Position numbers and translations under genes: made by a program
In this document: piece by piece, positions 22,322 to 33,117 of the stretch
Position numbering within the stretch: position 1 is the stretch's first letter
Layout of the letters: every line of letters starts with the position of its first letter
Source: Paratinospora sagittata
Lineage: Eukaryota > Streptophyta > Magnoliopsida > Ranunculales > Menispermaceae
Length of the DNA: 64,000 nt
NCBI GenBank assembly: GCA_035771175.1
Contig: CM069593.1
Coordinates: 45,479,054 to 45,543,053 of the forward strand
Reading direction: 5' to 3'
Notes under the pieces: generated by a model
Told to the model about the DNA's origin: nothing
The model's database searches: none
Seen by the model: only the letters and a program-made list of their open reading frames with translations

Positions 22322-23353
22322 ATTTTGCTCCCCCCTAAATTTTTTACCAGGTGTCGTCTATTTAATGGGCGGCACCCATCTTAAAAAAAATAAAAAAATC
22401 AATAAAGCAAATTGCAGAAGGGGGTTTCGCGTTAAGGGTAAAAACCCTTAACTTTGTTCGCTATAAACGAGAAAAACGAGAAAAAGAAGAGGTGCTGTAA
22501 AAAAAAAAAAAAAAAACCAAAAAAAAAAACGAGAAAACACTCATGCCGTCTCCACCATCTTCTCTCTGGCGGCGTCTTCACTCTGGCGACGATTCTCCCT
22601 GGTCTCCTCTCCGGTGTCTTCCTTTATCTCTCTGACATTCATCATATTTAGTTTAATTCTGTTCCAATCTTTTTTTAGTTGAAAGTAACTATTTTTTCGC
22701 GTTTAATTGATTTTTAATATGTTTATTTAAACATTGTTATTGTTGTTTATGACTATTTTCTCTCCGACATTCAACATATTTAGTTTGAATGTATTCTTAC
22801 TTTTTTTAGTTGAAAGTAACTAATTTTTTTAGGATTTTAGGGTTTTAATAATTTTGGAGATGTTTATTTACTCATTATTGTTGTTGTTCTTGTTCTTGTT
22901 AGTTTTGACTAATTTTTAGGTTTTTTTATTTTTTTATTTTAAAGATCTTGATTCAATGTTTGTTGTTGTTGTGTTTGATTTTGATAATGGAGCTATAGTT
23001 TTTTGACTTCAAAGTAGAATAGTAGCAATATTCTAATAATTTAATATTAGCTAGTAAAAAAAAATGAACGTTGAGTATTAATATTCTAAGACTGTTTTTA
23101 ATTTTTTTTGGTTTTTGTTAATTTTTAATATATTTGATGATCTTATTATCACGCACATGACATGAGATCCGAGATAATCCAATTGAATCAAACTATTTCA
23201 ATTCGATTGTGAATTTATTAAATTTTGGTTTGGCATGACTTTTTTTTTTAACTTGATATAACTTTATCATTAAATTATTTAAAATATTGTATTTATATAG
23301 TTCATTATATATATATAATTTAAGTCCTAAGTTGTTGATGTTTAGGGTACATT
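22322..23353. other. Upstream region of the MULE gene
   Basis: T-rich, leader-like DNA with a duplicated TCTCTGACATTCATCATATTTAGTTT / TCTCCGACATTCAACATATTTAGTTT segment (22629 and 22760). It may contain the MULE promoter and a leader intron ending near TTTAG at 23344. No coding sequence seen. Confidence 0.45.
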
Positions 23354-26042
23354 ATGGATGATAAAATCGTCTCGATTATATGTTACATGAATGGAGATAT
23401 GGTACATGGACCTAACGGAGTTTACTATAGTTGTGAGCCTTCTACTGGTATTATAGTTAAAATGGGAGTAAATATTAATGAATTGGAACGTGTTATACGG
23501 GAAGCATTGTCAATAGACCATCGATCGACACGGTTAAGTATGATGTATCGCTACCCAATTTTTTTAGGAAGTGAAACATGTTTTTTCAAGCCCTTGCCAA
23601 TTTTCAATGATCAAAGTATACAATTCATGTATCAAGTTGTGTCTCAATTTCCACCTCCTAATACTATAAAGATGTACTTGGCTATTCAACATATTACTGC
23701 GGATGAAGGTCCTAGTGTGCAACCAGCCTTATAGAGTGATCATGGTCAACCAATGTATCACAACGAAGATGAGATGATACATAATAGGGTACGAGATGAT
23801 GATGCAAGAGATGAAATGGTTGGTGGCGACACTATACCAAATGTTTTCACTCAATCTCAACCATTTGAGGCTACAAACGAGAGTGATTCTGATGAACTCG
23901 GTGTGGATAATGAGAACGAAGAGGACGATGCCCTTGTAGATGACCTAGTGCAGGGCAATCATGATCCTTCTTATGATCTACCTAGTTCACTTGAGGACGT
24001 CATTGATGAAGATGCGCTTGTTAGGGAACCAAGAACAGAAGAAGAAACTATGCCAGGGTATGAGGTACCAACTCCGATTTACTACAATATAGACTTCGAT
24101 GCAGTTAATGTGACAGCTGACGAGCATTTGTTGCGGGGTAGGGCCTGTCAAAACTACATTGGTGAATTGCATAAAAGACTGAGGTTTAACAGTAAAGATG
24201 ACTTACAAAATATAGTGAAACGATATTGTATTAAGAATCACCAAGAATTTGTAGTTATTGACTCTAATAGAAAATCTTGGTGTGCTTTGCAAGCAAGCAA
24301 GTGATGGTTGCAAATGGATGTTGCGTGCATACAAACGCAAGTCTCCTGGTCTTTGGGAGGTTACTAAGTACCATGCAACTTACACGTGTGTTTATGTAGG
24401 ATTATCACAAGATCATTCCCAACTCGATTCTAACTTGATATGTGCAGAGGTTTTCAATTTGGTTCATCAAGAGCCAAGCGTTTCTGTGGCTATTTTGCAC
24501 CAGACCATGAGAGATAAATTTGGATATGACGTTTACTATAAAAAGGTATGGCAGGCTAAGATAAAAGCTTTTGTGAAGATTTTTGGTGACTGGGAAACAT
24601 TATATCAGATGCTTCGGAAGCGGAAAGATGTGCTTGTACAAACGAATCTAGGGACACAAGTAGAATTAGAGGAAAGTCAACTACAAGAGGGATTAGTGGA
24701 GTTCATGGGGTTTTTTTTGGGCTTTTGGACCTTGCATTGAAGGTTTCAAATACTGTAGACTCGTTATTCAAATTGATGGCACCCATTTATATGGAAAGTA
24801 TGAGATGAAGCTCTTGATAGCAACATTAGTCGATAGTAACGAACATGTCTTCTCACTTGCATTTGTCGTTCTAGCAAACAAATCAACAGATTCATGGAAT
24901 TAGTTCGTGAAAAAATTGTGCTCATGTGTAACTGATAGAACTGGGATTTGTGTGATATCTGACCGACATCATGGAACAAAAAGCTCAATGAAGCAACCTT
25001 CTAATGGTTGGTGCGAGCCTCTTGGGCACCATAGGTATTGTTTGCGTCATGTGGCTAGCAATTTGAATACAAAGTTTAAGAACAAGGAATTAAAAGAATT
25101 AGTAATGCAAGCTAACAAACAACACCAAGTCCGAAAGTTCAATGCATATGTAGATCGTATCAAAATATTGAATCCCGAAGCTCATGCATGGCTTTCCAAG
25201 ATTGATAATAAAAAATGGACACAAGCATACGATGGGGGTTATCGATATGGTTGGATGACTACGAACCTTGGAGGTATGATGTTTATACATTATTTTCACC
25301 TAATTATTACTTACTACAATATGAAAAATTCAAAACCTTTTTCATTTACTTCAATGTAGAGTGTTTCAATGGTGTGGTCAAAAGTGCTAGAATGTTGCCA
25401 ATATGTGCTCTAGTTCAAATGACTTTCTATCAGTGCATTGTATACTTGAAAAAAAGGAGAAAAGAGTACGAGGAAGCTTTGCAACAAGGCCAAACGTATA
25501 CTACCTATGCAATGACGTTGCTCAACCGATGGCATGAAAAATCAAAGGCACATCAGGTAACACTTATTGATAGGGTGCAAGGAGAGTTTGAGGTGATGAC
25601 TGGTCGTAGTGGGTTTTATTTGGATAGGGGCAACCATAAGCAAGTTGTGAATCTCTCTAATAGGACTTGCAGTTGTCAGAAATGGCGGTGCTTTGGAATT
25701 CCTTGCTCGCATATCCTTGTTGTGTGCCCCTTTGCTAGAATTAATCAATGGAGTTACGTGAAAGAGTGTTATCGATGGGATACTTTTATAAGATGCTACT
25801 TTGTTTCCTTCAGAGGCATCCCAAATGAAGACTATTGGCCATCAGTGACATATTTTTCAGTACTTCAACCACCTATACTCACGAAACGTAAAAAAGGACG
25901 GCCAGTTTCGAAGAGGATTAGAAATGAGATGGACTGACGTGAACCAAGTGAGAAGATCTTATGTGGACATTGTCATCAACGTGGACATAACAAGAGAAAA
26001 TGTTCAAGCTTGCGGGGAGAGCAAGCTTCTACGAACCCATAA
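23354..26042 (+). pseudogene. MuDR/MULE transposase, frame-broken
   Basis: Three frames read in order. The N-terminal part (23354-24303) contains an acidic linker and then RFNSKDDLQNIVKRYCIKN, the MuDR-type DNA-binding domain, continuing in another frame to about 24740. The core shows QIDGTHLYGKY (first Asp), VISDRHHG (second Asp) and VECFNGVVKS (Glu), the DDE set of MULEs. The SWIM zinc finger reads CSCQKWRCFGIPCSHIL, and after a TGA near 25937 a CX2CX4HX4C knuckle (CGHCHQRGHNKRKC) follows. Breaks: stop at 23732, frameshift at about 24290 and 24735, TAG near 24900, a frameshift or intron near 25290-25360, TGA at 25937. All catalytic residues survive but the frame is dead. Confidence 0.88.
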
Positions 26043-26263
26043 CATGTGCTAATTGTAATGCGAGATGTATTGTAATGTTGTAACCATGTGACTCTTATGG
26101 GTGTGCACTGTAATGTTATAAACTTTATCTTTTATGTCTATGCATTGTGAATTTCTAATGAAATTTTTGGCATGAGTATGTGCTATAATGTTGTTATGCG
26201 TTTATTTTTTATGCGCATGTACTGTTCATTTTATAATTATATAAAACAACTCTGGTTGTAATC

Positions 26264-26748
26264 TGTCACACCCCGGGTTGCACAGTGTGCCCCATACCCA
26301 GGTGTGGGCGCACCCTCTCGGGGAGAATGTCAGCCATTATGGATTCATAATATTGTCCCATCCCGGTACAGCCACTGCCACACAAGGACGTCTCTTGTAC
26401 ACGGGATCATTTGTCCCTACTATTCATGCATAGTGCAGGGTCTCCCTAGGAATCGAACTCGAGACTTTCCTTAAGGAGTCTGATTTCGCATTCCTAGGGA
26501 GGTCTCAATGTTTACTAGGAATGCGAAATCAGACTCCTTAAGGGAGGTCTCGAGTTCGATTCCTAGGGAGGCCCTGCACTATTCATGAATAGTGGGGACA
26601 AATAATCTCGTGTACAAGAGACGTTCTTGTGTGACGGTGGCTGTACCGGGATGAGACAATATTATGGATCCATAATAGCTGGCGTTCGCCCCGAGGTGGT
26701 GCGCCCGCACCTGGGTAGGGGGCACGCTGTGCAACCCAGGGTGTAACA
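26264..26748. mobile_element. 485-bp palindromic element with 5-bp duplication
   Basis: It begins TGTCACACCCCGGG and ends CCCAGGGTGTAACA, and is flanked by TAATC at 26259-26263 and 26749-26753. The two halves (about 26264-26503 and 26517-26748) are near-complete reverse complements joined by a short centre near 26503-26517. TG/CA ends and a 5-bp duplication suit an LTR/TRIM-type insertion, but the whole-length palindrome is unusual. The arms contain CTCGAGTTCGATTCC, similar to a tRNA-type B box. Confidence 0.88.
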
Positions 26749-27085
26749 TAATCAATTGTTAACTCGTTCCATTTGCAGCAAATATGGATTCCGGTCCGTC
26801 TAATTGTCATTCATCTGATCATTGGAGTTTCGACTCCTCGTACCATTATACGAGTATGCATTTTGATTTTTTAATGAGTCATGTTAAATATCACAATTAG
26901 GGTTTTTTTTATGACAAAAGTGATTTTTTCCAGGTGGTGTGGATCCTGGTCCATCTAATCTCGGTCTATCTGATCCTTTTGTTCCATTGTCTCGTATGTA
27001 ATATAGAGTTTGACTTGTAATATTTTTTATGAGGAAAGTAAATTGTACACGCCTCGTAATATTTTTACTTGTCTTTGCAAGTAGT

Positions 27086-29074
27086 ATGGATCCAGGTCCA
27101 TCTGATCCTTCTATCCTATACATGCAGGATAGACATAGATCATCTATTGTGTGGGATGAGCCAGTACGTTTTTCCTGGCAATATATATTTGTTTATCTGT
27201 TCAATAAATGTCGTACTAGTCAATTTTGTTTAACTTTGATTGTATGTCCATTGTGATCTTAAACAGGTTGGCCATCCTATACGTGTTAGGTGTCGTGATG
27301 CATCCCTACACCGTAATATGCCTATCCATAGTATGCTCATTCAACCTCTACAACAAATGAGTTTCTATGGAGTGGCTCGAGTAGGGTTTATTACACTTGA
27401 TTGGCAGTTGAATACTGCCTTTGTTAAGCGGTGGAGATTAGAGACTCATACTTTCCATCTGTCGCATGGAGAGTGCACCATTACACTTCAGGATGTAGAG
27501 GTACAGTCGGGACTTTCGGTTGATGGTCTACCTGTGACAAGGTCTACTCAACATGATCGGTTTGATGTATGCGAGGAGTTGTAGGGTTTCAGACCCACCC
27601 GACCACTAATGAAAGGTGGAAAGTTGAAGATGAGTGTGTTGGCATAGATGGTTCCCCAACCAGGTCCTACTGATGAGGAGTTGGGTATGCATGATCCAGA
27701 TGATCCTAACGACGATTTTTATCCACTTCCGAACTTCGACCAAGTGGCGGTCCAACGATATGCGCGGTCGTATATTTTGCAACTGATAGGAGAATGCCTA
27801 TTTTCTGATAAATCAAACAATTTGGTTCATTTGATGTTTCTCCCACTATTAGCTGACTTCAGGACGGTTGGAAAGTATAGTTGTGGTCGTGCATGTCTAG
27901 CTTGGTTATACCGAGAGTTGTGTTATGCAACATATGGGGATCCACACAAGATTTCTGAACCATTGATATTATTACAATTGTGGGCATGGGATAGATTCCC
28001 ACATATTGCACCTCTGCGGCGTATGCATTTCAATTTTGATGGAAGGACCACTTGGGACGAGGTAACATCTTCGTTTTTGTTGGAGCAAATTTGGTCTGAG
28101 GTGTTCTTTATTTTGAACAAATATTGATGTTTTATTTGTTTTCATGAATTAATAAATATTTAGGTGGAGAGATACGTTTGCAATAATAGAAGTTTCTACA
28201 CGTGCTGCCACAATATCGGGAAGTACTCGACATCCAACTTCAAGACCACGCAACGAATATAATATAATTTTAGTAAAGTTAAAAAATCTTTTTCATATTT
28301 TAAATATTGTTATATTTTTTTGTGTCAGGTAATATGGGAACATATGAAGTTGATGACGTCCTTAGCATGTTGCCCATGGTTTATCGGCGATACCATTTTG
28401 TTTGGCAGAGTAGGGTACCACTCATATGCTTTCATATAGTGGAATGACACTTTCCCGATAGAGTCCTTCGACAATTTAGTATGAGACAGTCTATCCCAGC
28501 CTCTTGTGACATAGAGCGATCTCTTCACAAGACTACTTTACAAACCTCTTCGTCAACAAATTGGGTTACATACCATCGGAGGTACATAGAGATTTGGAAT
28601 CGTCGGCATGAGCTTGTTGCTATCGGTCCTAGGATTGAAAATTTTGCCAATTACTATGATGTGGAGTACATGCAGTGGTACCGCCAAATTACTCGACGAT
28701 CTATTAGTTGACGGGGGTGCACTTTTTGATTATCTTGTAAGTTAGTAATGATCTATCATTTGTTTTACTTCAATATTTTATTGAAATATACTTAATGATT
28801 GACAATGGGAAAATTATGTTCTTAGGCAACTGAGGTGGACCAAATGTATAGCCATGTGGGTCCAACTGGGGATCCATTTATTCGATCCATGTGCTCTAAC
28901 TTCATGGAGGCTATGCGGTCGGATCGTCGAGTGCACGGGGTGGTACATCATACAGACCCAGAACCTTTCACTCCAGCAGACAAGAGCATTAATTTTGACG
29001 ATATCGTTGTCTTACTTGTAGATGATGTACATGTGGATTGTGGGAGTGGGCGTGGGCGTGCGCATCCACGGTGA
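27086..29074 (+). pseudogene. Plant mobile domain (PMD) gene, broken
   Basis: The start exon 27086-27163 (MDPGPSDPSILYMQDRH...) splices cleanly to 27267 (GTACGT...ACAG, phase 0). The next exon has the PMD signature ETHTFHLSHGECTITLQDV and GLSVDGLPVT, then ARSYILQLIGECLF and CLAWLYRELC, then LLQLWAWDRFP (27267-28127, two in-frame TAG stops at 27582 and about 27645). Later exons 28330-28711 (VIWEHMK, SCDIERSLHKT, WNRRHELV) and 28835-29074 are frame-shifted or separated by introns. PMD proteins such as MAIN/MAIL1 act in silencing and genome stability, and PMD genes are known inside MULE and Ty3 elements. Two degenerate copies of the first exon (near 26784 and 26940) precede it. Probably carried with the MULE. 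Confidence 0.82.
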
Positions 29075-29391
29075 GGACGAGGACGGGGGCAGGGTCGAGG
29101 ACGTGAACGACATGAGAGTGATGCTGATGCTGATGTTCATGCTGAGGAAAAGAAGCTCCGATGGCGAGAGGAAAAGAAATATAGAGAAAAGGAAATAGAG
29201 AGAATGGAAAGAGAAGAAGAAGTTCATCGTGTTTGCGAGTTTGATCTTGACATCGAAGCATCATGATCCTTGTGTACGAAAGGAGAAATTAAATGTAAAA
29301 GCTGGGATGATTCTCGAGGTTTGCTCGTATTACTCGTTTCTATAGTGTTGTATTCATCCTACATCATGTACTCATTTTTGCATATGAATTT
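29075..29391 (+). pseudogene. C-terminal tail of the PMD gene
   Basis: The plus strand continues with a Gly/Arg- and Glu/Arg/Lys-rich stretch (29040-29265), ending near the stop at 29263 in the frame of EFDLDIEAS. It resembles a basic-acidic tail of transposon-carried PMD proteins and then becomes a 3' untranslated region. Assignment is weak because several frames are open. Confidence 0.4.
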
Positions 29392-29472
29392 GGGTGTGAT
29401 TGGCCCATGTTGTGTGCTAAATGCAATCTTTGGGTCCGATTGGCCCATGTTACGTGCTAAATGCAATTCTTG
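29392..29472. repeat. Tandem duplication, 2 x about 40 bp
   Basis: The text GTGATTGGCCCATGTTGTGTGCTAAATGCAAT is followed at once by CCGATTGGCCCATGTTACGTGCTAAATGCAAT. It lies in the downstream region of the PMD gene. Confidence 0.85.
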
Positions 29473-29900
29473 AGTTTTTATTTATCCTTCTTAGTGCAAA
29501 AGAAATCATTCATGCACATGCATTCTATACATATTCTCGTGCACATGCTTTTCATATATATGAATTTTGATGTTATAATTGTTGCATTTGTGATGCGTGT
29601 TTGTTATGGTTGAATTATATACTATCAATAGGTTTAATGCGTGGAAACTATTGAGTATGACCATTGGGCTTTTTAGCTCACCTTTTTATATTTTTCAGGA
29701 CATGAAAATGCTATGTGGATCTCGTGCATGTGAAGCACGTAGAGCAGACATCAACTTTGATTTAGGAGATTGTGTAAACTATACCATATATATTTTTATA
29801 ATTACTCTAATAAATTTCAAATATTGTTTAAAGGACGGAGTTGGTGTCCAAATAATGTAACACTTCAGTTTTGTAGTTTGGTGAAAATTGGGGTGTTACA
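29473..29900. other. Right part of the inserted block with an LTR-type end
   Basis: No gene. The end reads TGTAACACTTCAG...GGGGTGTTACA (29859-29900), so on the minus strand it starts TGTAACACCCCAATTTTC, a common gypsy LTR start. This suggests the 9-kb block includes an LTR fragment in minus orientation into which the MULE material was later placed. Confidence 0.5.
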
Positions 29901-30570
29901 TTAATCCTGCGAGAAAGGCAGTTATCGTCGTCTTGTCGTCACAGTCGTCTACCTCAACTTGTACATCATCGAAACGACCGAGGTGTTCCTTCAGAGTTTC
30001 ACATTTCTTATGCCTGATGGCAAGTAAGTTATTCACAGGTTTTTCTTTCTCCTTTTTACCAGCAAAGTGATTCATGAACTTGCGAGCTAAGTGCCCAAAA
30101 GAACATATAGAACCGGTTCTGAGCTTCTGGTACCACTTCTGAGCTGGTCTGCCAAGGGTGATCTGGAAACCCTTGCACATGGTGGCGCCGTCATACCCCT
30201 TAAATTTCATCAAGGACTTGTAGTTCTCGATGTGCTCTATCGGGTCCACTTTCCTTTTGTACGTCCTGACTTCTGCAGTCTTGATGTTCTTTGGTAGCGG
30301 TGTCTGAAGTATATCTTCGATGAAAGGAGAAGGGAATTCCTTATACTCGTGGTAGTGTCGAGGTGCAGATCTAATAGTCTTAGAACGCTCTGATCCGTAC
30401 GGCTTTCGTGACACTGACCTGATAGGGCCAGGCTTTCTTGCCGTAACTCTTTTCGACGATACCGACCTGTATGTGGTAGGTTTTGTAGATCTCGGCTTTT
30501 TTAGAAGAGCCAACCTTATCCTGGAGAACACCGAGCTGTGACTTTTCCTGAAGTCTAACAAGTGACGCAA
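29896..30570 (-). pseudogene. Tat gag (retrotransposon gag domain)
   Basis: Open for 224 codons on the minus strand. The order is a basic Ser/Arg/Lys-rich N-terminal part, then SPFIEDILQTPLPKNIK and VDPIEHIENYKSLMKFKGYD, then GRPAQKWYQKLRTGSICSF and FMNHFAGKKEKEKPVNNLLA, ending TTITAFLAGL. This is the capsid-like retrotransposon gag family (Pfam PF03732). The C-terminal half, including the CCHC knuckle, is lost at the insertion edge 29896. It lies 380 bp inside the 5' LTR, as expected. Confidence 0.88.
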
Positions 30571-30953
30571 ATCTTTAGCAGATAAAGACTTACGATTTGA
30601 GTTCGGAGGTAGTTTTCCCGGTACCGACGTTCTCTTTGAGGTTACACTTCAACACCTACTCTCTTCCCCCTTCTAAGGTCGAGGGCTAGGATGTGGTAGG
30701 TGGCTATGAAGTGGTCGAGGATTAGTACCTTCCTTAACACCCGTTGTTGCTCCAATACGTTTTGAAACATTTTCTCCAAGTTCCTATTTATGGCAGTCAA
30801 CCTTGATTTCTGAGCAGAGTTCTTTGACTGCTTTTTTGGTGGTTTTCCTCTTTATTTTTTAGGTACCACCAGTGTGGTGACGGGCTCCACCTCAACTGGT
30901 ATTTCTACTTGTTGACTCATGATGGTAGAGCTGTTTTTGGCTTGCAATGTCGA

Positions 30954-30971
30954 TCCCCACAAGCGGTGTCA
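30954..30971 (-). promoter_or_regulatory. Primer-binding site, tRNA-Asp like
   Basis: The minus strand reads TGACACCGCTTGTGGGGA, two bases inside the 5' LTR. It resembles the Asp-tRNA complement TGGCGCCGTTGCCGGGGA with five changes, four of which look like methylation decay or drift. The primer assignment is an inference. Confidence 0.65.
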
Positions 30972-30973
30972 AA

Positions 30974-31950
30974 TGTTGTTGTAAGATTTGACCAACACCA
31001 ATAGACGATGAGGTGGAGGGAAGATGTTGAATTTGGAACTCGTCGGAGTGTTGGAGAGATCGTCGGAGTGCTGGAGAGATCGTCGGAGTGCTGGAGAGAT
31101 CGTCGGAGGTTGATTATATGAGAGAGGAAAAATAAGAGAAAATAGCCTATCATAAGAAACACCGGTGTGGTGTCGACCAAAAATCTTATGATGCCTAAGT
31201 TAGTTCAGAGCTCCGTAGAGTTAATGATACTGAATTGGGTCGAGAATTGCTTCTCCCCCCTTAGGGGTTATGGTCTTTTTATAAAGAGGGCTTGAGGTCT
31301 TTGGCCTTGTAATAGAGTTGTTATAGAATTAGGAATTACTTTTGCGCTGGAAGAGCACATTTGATTCCTAGTAGAATTAGGAAGATCTGGTGCGATCCTT
31401 ATAGGATTAGGATGACTTAGTAGCCTCTTAGTCGAACTAGTAATAGAGCTTCAGGCCTTATTACAGTTGAATAAAGAATAATTTCCGAACTTATTGCAGT
31501 GAATTACGTCTTATCTCTATCTGAACTTGCGTTTAGTTGTCATCCATTTCAAAGTCGTAGACCTCTTTTGATCGGTATGTCGATCTGGAGTCTTCCATTC
31601 TGTCTGCTTGTAAGTAGAGATATAGTCAGAAAAGAGGTCGGCAGCTTTAGCTCGGTGGGACACACCATATCCTACCAGGCTGATGTTATCGTTTTATAAT
31701 TGCTGACCTGTCATCCAGGTCGCTATCCCAACCTGCCGACCTGGAGCTCTCTCATGTTGATCTGGTCATTTTGGCGAATAATATGTCGTCCAGGTTGGTA
31801 GGACCGACCGTGTCTCAAGCTGTGTGCATGGCTGAGTAGATTCGTATTCTTTGTTCAAAACAGGTTGATATATCTACTTGGTCTGTATTGCTTCCTATTT
31901 GATGAAACTGGCGTGACTAACATGTCTTATGCTCGGTATATAATCAAACA
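30974..31950 (-). repeat. 5' LTR of the Tat element
   Basis: 977 bp, TG...CA at both ends. A minus-strand TTTATAAAAAGACC box near 31270-31283 is a plausible core promoter. Three head-to-tail copies of a 24-bp GTCGGAGTGYTGGAGAGATC unit occur at 31042-31105. It is the uninterrupted counterpart of the left LTR and gives the empty site for the hAT-like insertion. The bases after it (ATCCC at 31951) have no partner, because the left outer end is missing. Confidence 0.87.
31042..31105. repeat. Tandem 24-bp unit in the LTR
   Basis: GTCGGAGTGTTGGAGAGATC and two further near-identical copies follow each other. The left LTR has fewer copies with more changes, so unit number changed after insertion. 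Confidence 0.75.
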
Positions 31951-32109
31951 ATCCCTTATATAATTGTATTAAGTAGAAACGAGAACCGATTACCCAGTTT
32001 TTTAAGTTATTGTTTGGACCCGACTCGATTTTTAAAATGAATAGAAATTTCGGTCCATACCTGCCCGGTTTATAAATTAAAGCTTGTGTCCGTACTCATT
32101 TTGAAACGG

Positions 32110-32178
32110 GCCCAAAAGTGGTCCAACCCTTCCCCGGACCTCGCACATAGGCGAAAGCTTCGTGGGCTGCCCTTTTAT
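32110..32178 (+). mobile_element. 3' part of an Au-type SINE
   Basis: The stretch GTGGTCCAACCCTTCCCCGG, then ACCTCGCACATAGG, then GCTTCGTGGGCTGCCCTTTT matches the conserved 3' end of the plant Au SINE (GGTCCGGCCCTTCCCCGGACC...GGGCTGCCCTTTT), recognised from memory. The tRNA-like head is absent, so this is a 5'-truncated or decayed copy. It lies about 160 bp right of the Tat element. Confidence 0.82.
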
Positions 32179-33117
32179 ATATTAGAATTTGCAATTTGCT
32201 GATATATATATTTTATGGCGGTACCGCTCTTACAATTTGAACTTCTCATTCATCCAAGCTATCTTTTTACCAATTGCAAGAGTCTAGTGGCACTATCTTG
32301 AGTATATTACAATCTGAATCACTAAAGTGCTCTAGAACTAGACCTACAGACTCTAGATCTCTGAAGCATTAGCTCACTTTTGCAATGGACAGGCTGAACA
32401 GCACAAACACTCTCTGACTTGGGCATGGTAGTGCTTGTGATGGATTTGGTCTGACTAATTGAATGGTTGTCAGGCTGCTCAATAATGAGAGGATCTCTAG
32501 TTCTTTTGTCACTGGAGATTCCATTCACTTTGTGTCTCATTGCGAGAGATCAAAAACAGTTTTTTTGTTTGCCGGCATTGGTGGCTCACCCCCACCTCTC
32601 TATTAGAGCAAAGCTCTCTTGAGTTATTTTTAAACCAAGTTCTGTTGAAAGTCTTCTGTGTGAGACATTGGTTGGATTCAGCCTCAAGCCTGACCTCAGT
32701 TTGTGTTGGTTGAGTGAGTTGAACATGTCTGGTTGGTTTGTCAATTAACCCTAGCCAACCCAAACTATAATTGGAGCTGCTGATTGTAAAATATAAATAT
32801 AACAGGGAAATATGCTCTACGACAGGGAAATGTAAAACACAAAAATCTGCATTTGGTTTCCTACTTCCCAATAAGTAATAAGTTATGTTGGTAATGGTAA
32901 TTTGAAGTTGTACATATTGCCATTATTTTCTTTTATCTGTTATACCAGCTTGGCCTTTTGCCAATTCCCATGCACATTTTCTTATTCTCTTATATGATTA
33001 AGGGGATGAGTTTTAGAAGCACGGAATTTTCTAACTTATGAACTAGATAATTAGAAAAAGAACATTGACTTTTTTCTGAATGATTGACACCTATAAATGG
33101 TATTTCTTGCTTTGCAG
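32179..33117 (+). other. Upstream region/intron of the ALP1-like gene
   Basis: No coding exon was recognised. A plausible acceptor TTTGCTTTGCAG ends at 33117. A first exon would have to end with one base of a split codon, and I see no convincing candidate in this interval. It may lie in a segment disturbed by the Tat element or be untranslated. Confidence 0.45.

Larger units (their letters stand above)
8541..31950 (-). mobile_element. Ty3/gypsy Tat-type retrotransposon with nested insertions
   Basis: Two LTR-like blocks (8541-10661 and 30974-31950) share long stretches in the same orientation. Between them, read on the minus strand, are a primer-binding site next to the right LTR, gag, protease, RT, RNase H and integrase pieces in Ty3 order, a polypurine tract next to the left LTR, and an extra antisense gene between integrase and the 3' LTR. 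That extra antisense gene is characteristic of the Tat lineage. All coding parts carry stops or frameshifts. The span includes a hAT-like insert, two nested solo LTRs and a MULE/PMD block, which together account for roughly 14 kb. Gag's C-terminus and the N-terminal half of protease are missing at the largest insertion. Confidence 0.87.

Noticed and set aside
22454..22651. Lys-rich frame upstream of the MULE
   Set aside because: Driven by A-runs. It probably lies in the MULE's leader.
26264..26748. A CRISPR-like or tRNA gene at the palindrome
   Set aside because: Only two inverted arms are present with no spacers. The B-box-like word lacks an A box at the right distance or a tRNA fold.
28989..29264. 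Minus-strand frames rich in His/Leu/Phe/Ser
   Set aside because: Shadows of the Arg/Glu-rich PMD tail on the plus strand.
20856..29900. A complete LTR retrotransposon as the carrier of the MULE/PMD block
   Set aside because: Only the right end looks like an LTR. The left edge does not start with TG, and no matching second LTR, primer-binding site or 5-bp duplication was found.
32322..32871. Minus-strand frames upstream of the ALP1-like exon
   Set aside because: No domain, poor start context and no partner exon. The position fits intron or promoter sequence.
33084..33117. Extending the ALP1-like frame upstream to an apparent start
   Set aside because: The codon at 33084 is TTG, not ATG, and the segment up to 33117 ends in a strong splice acceptor. 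It is intron sequence.
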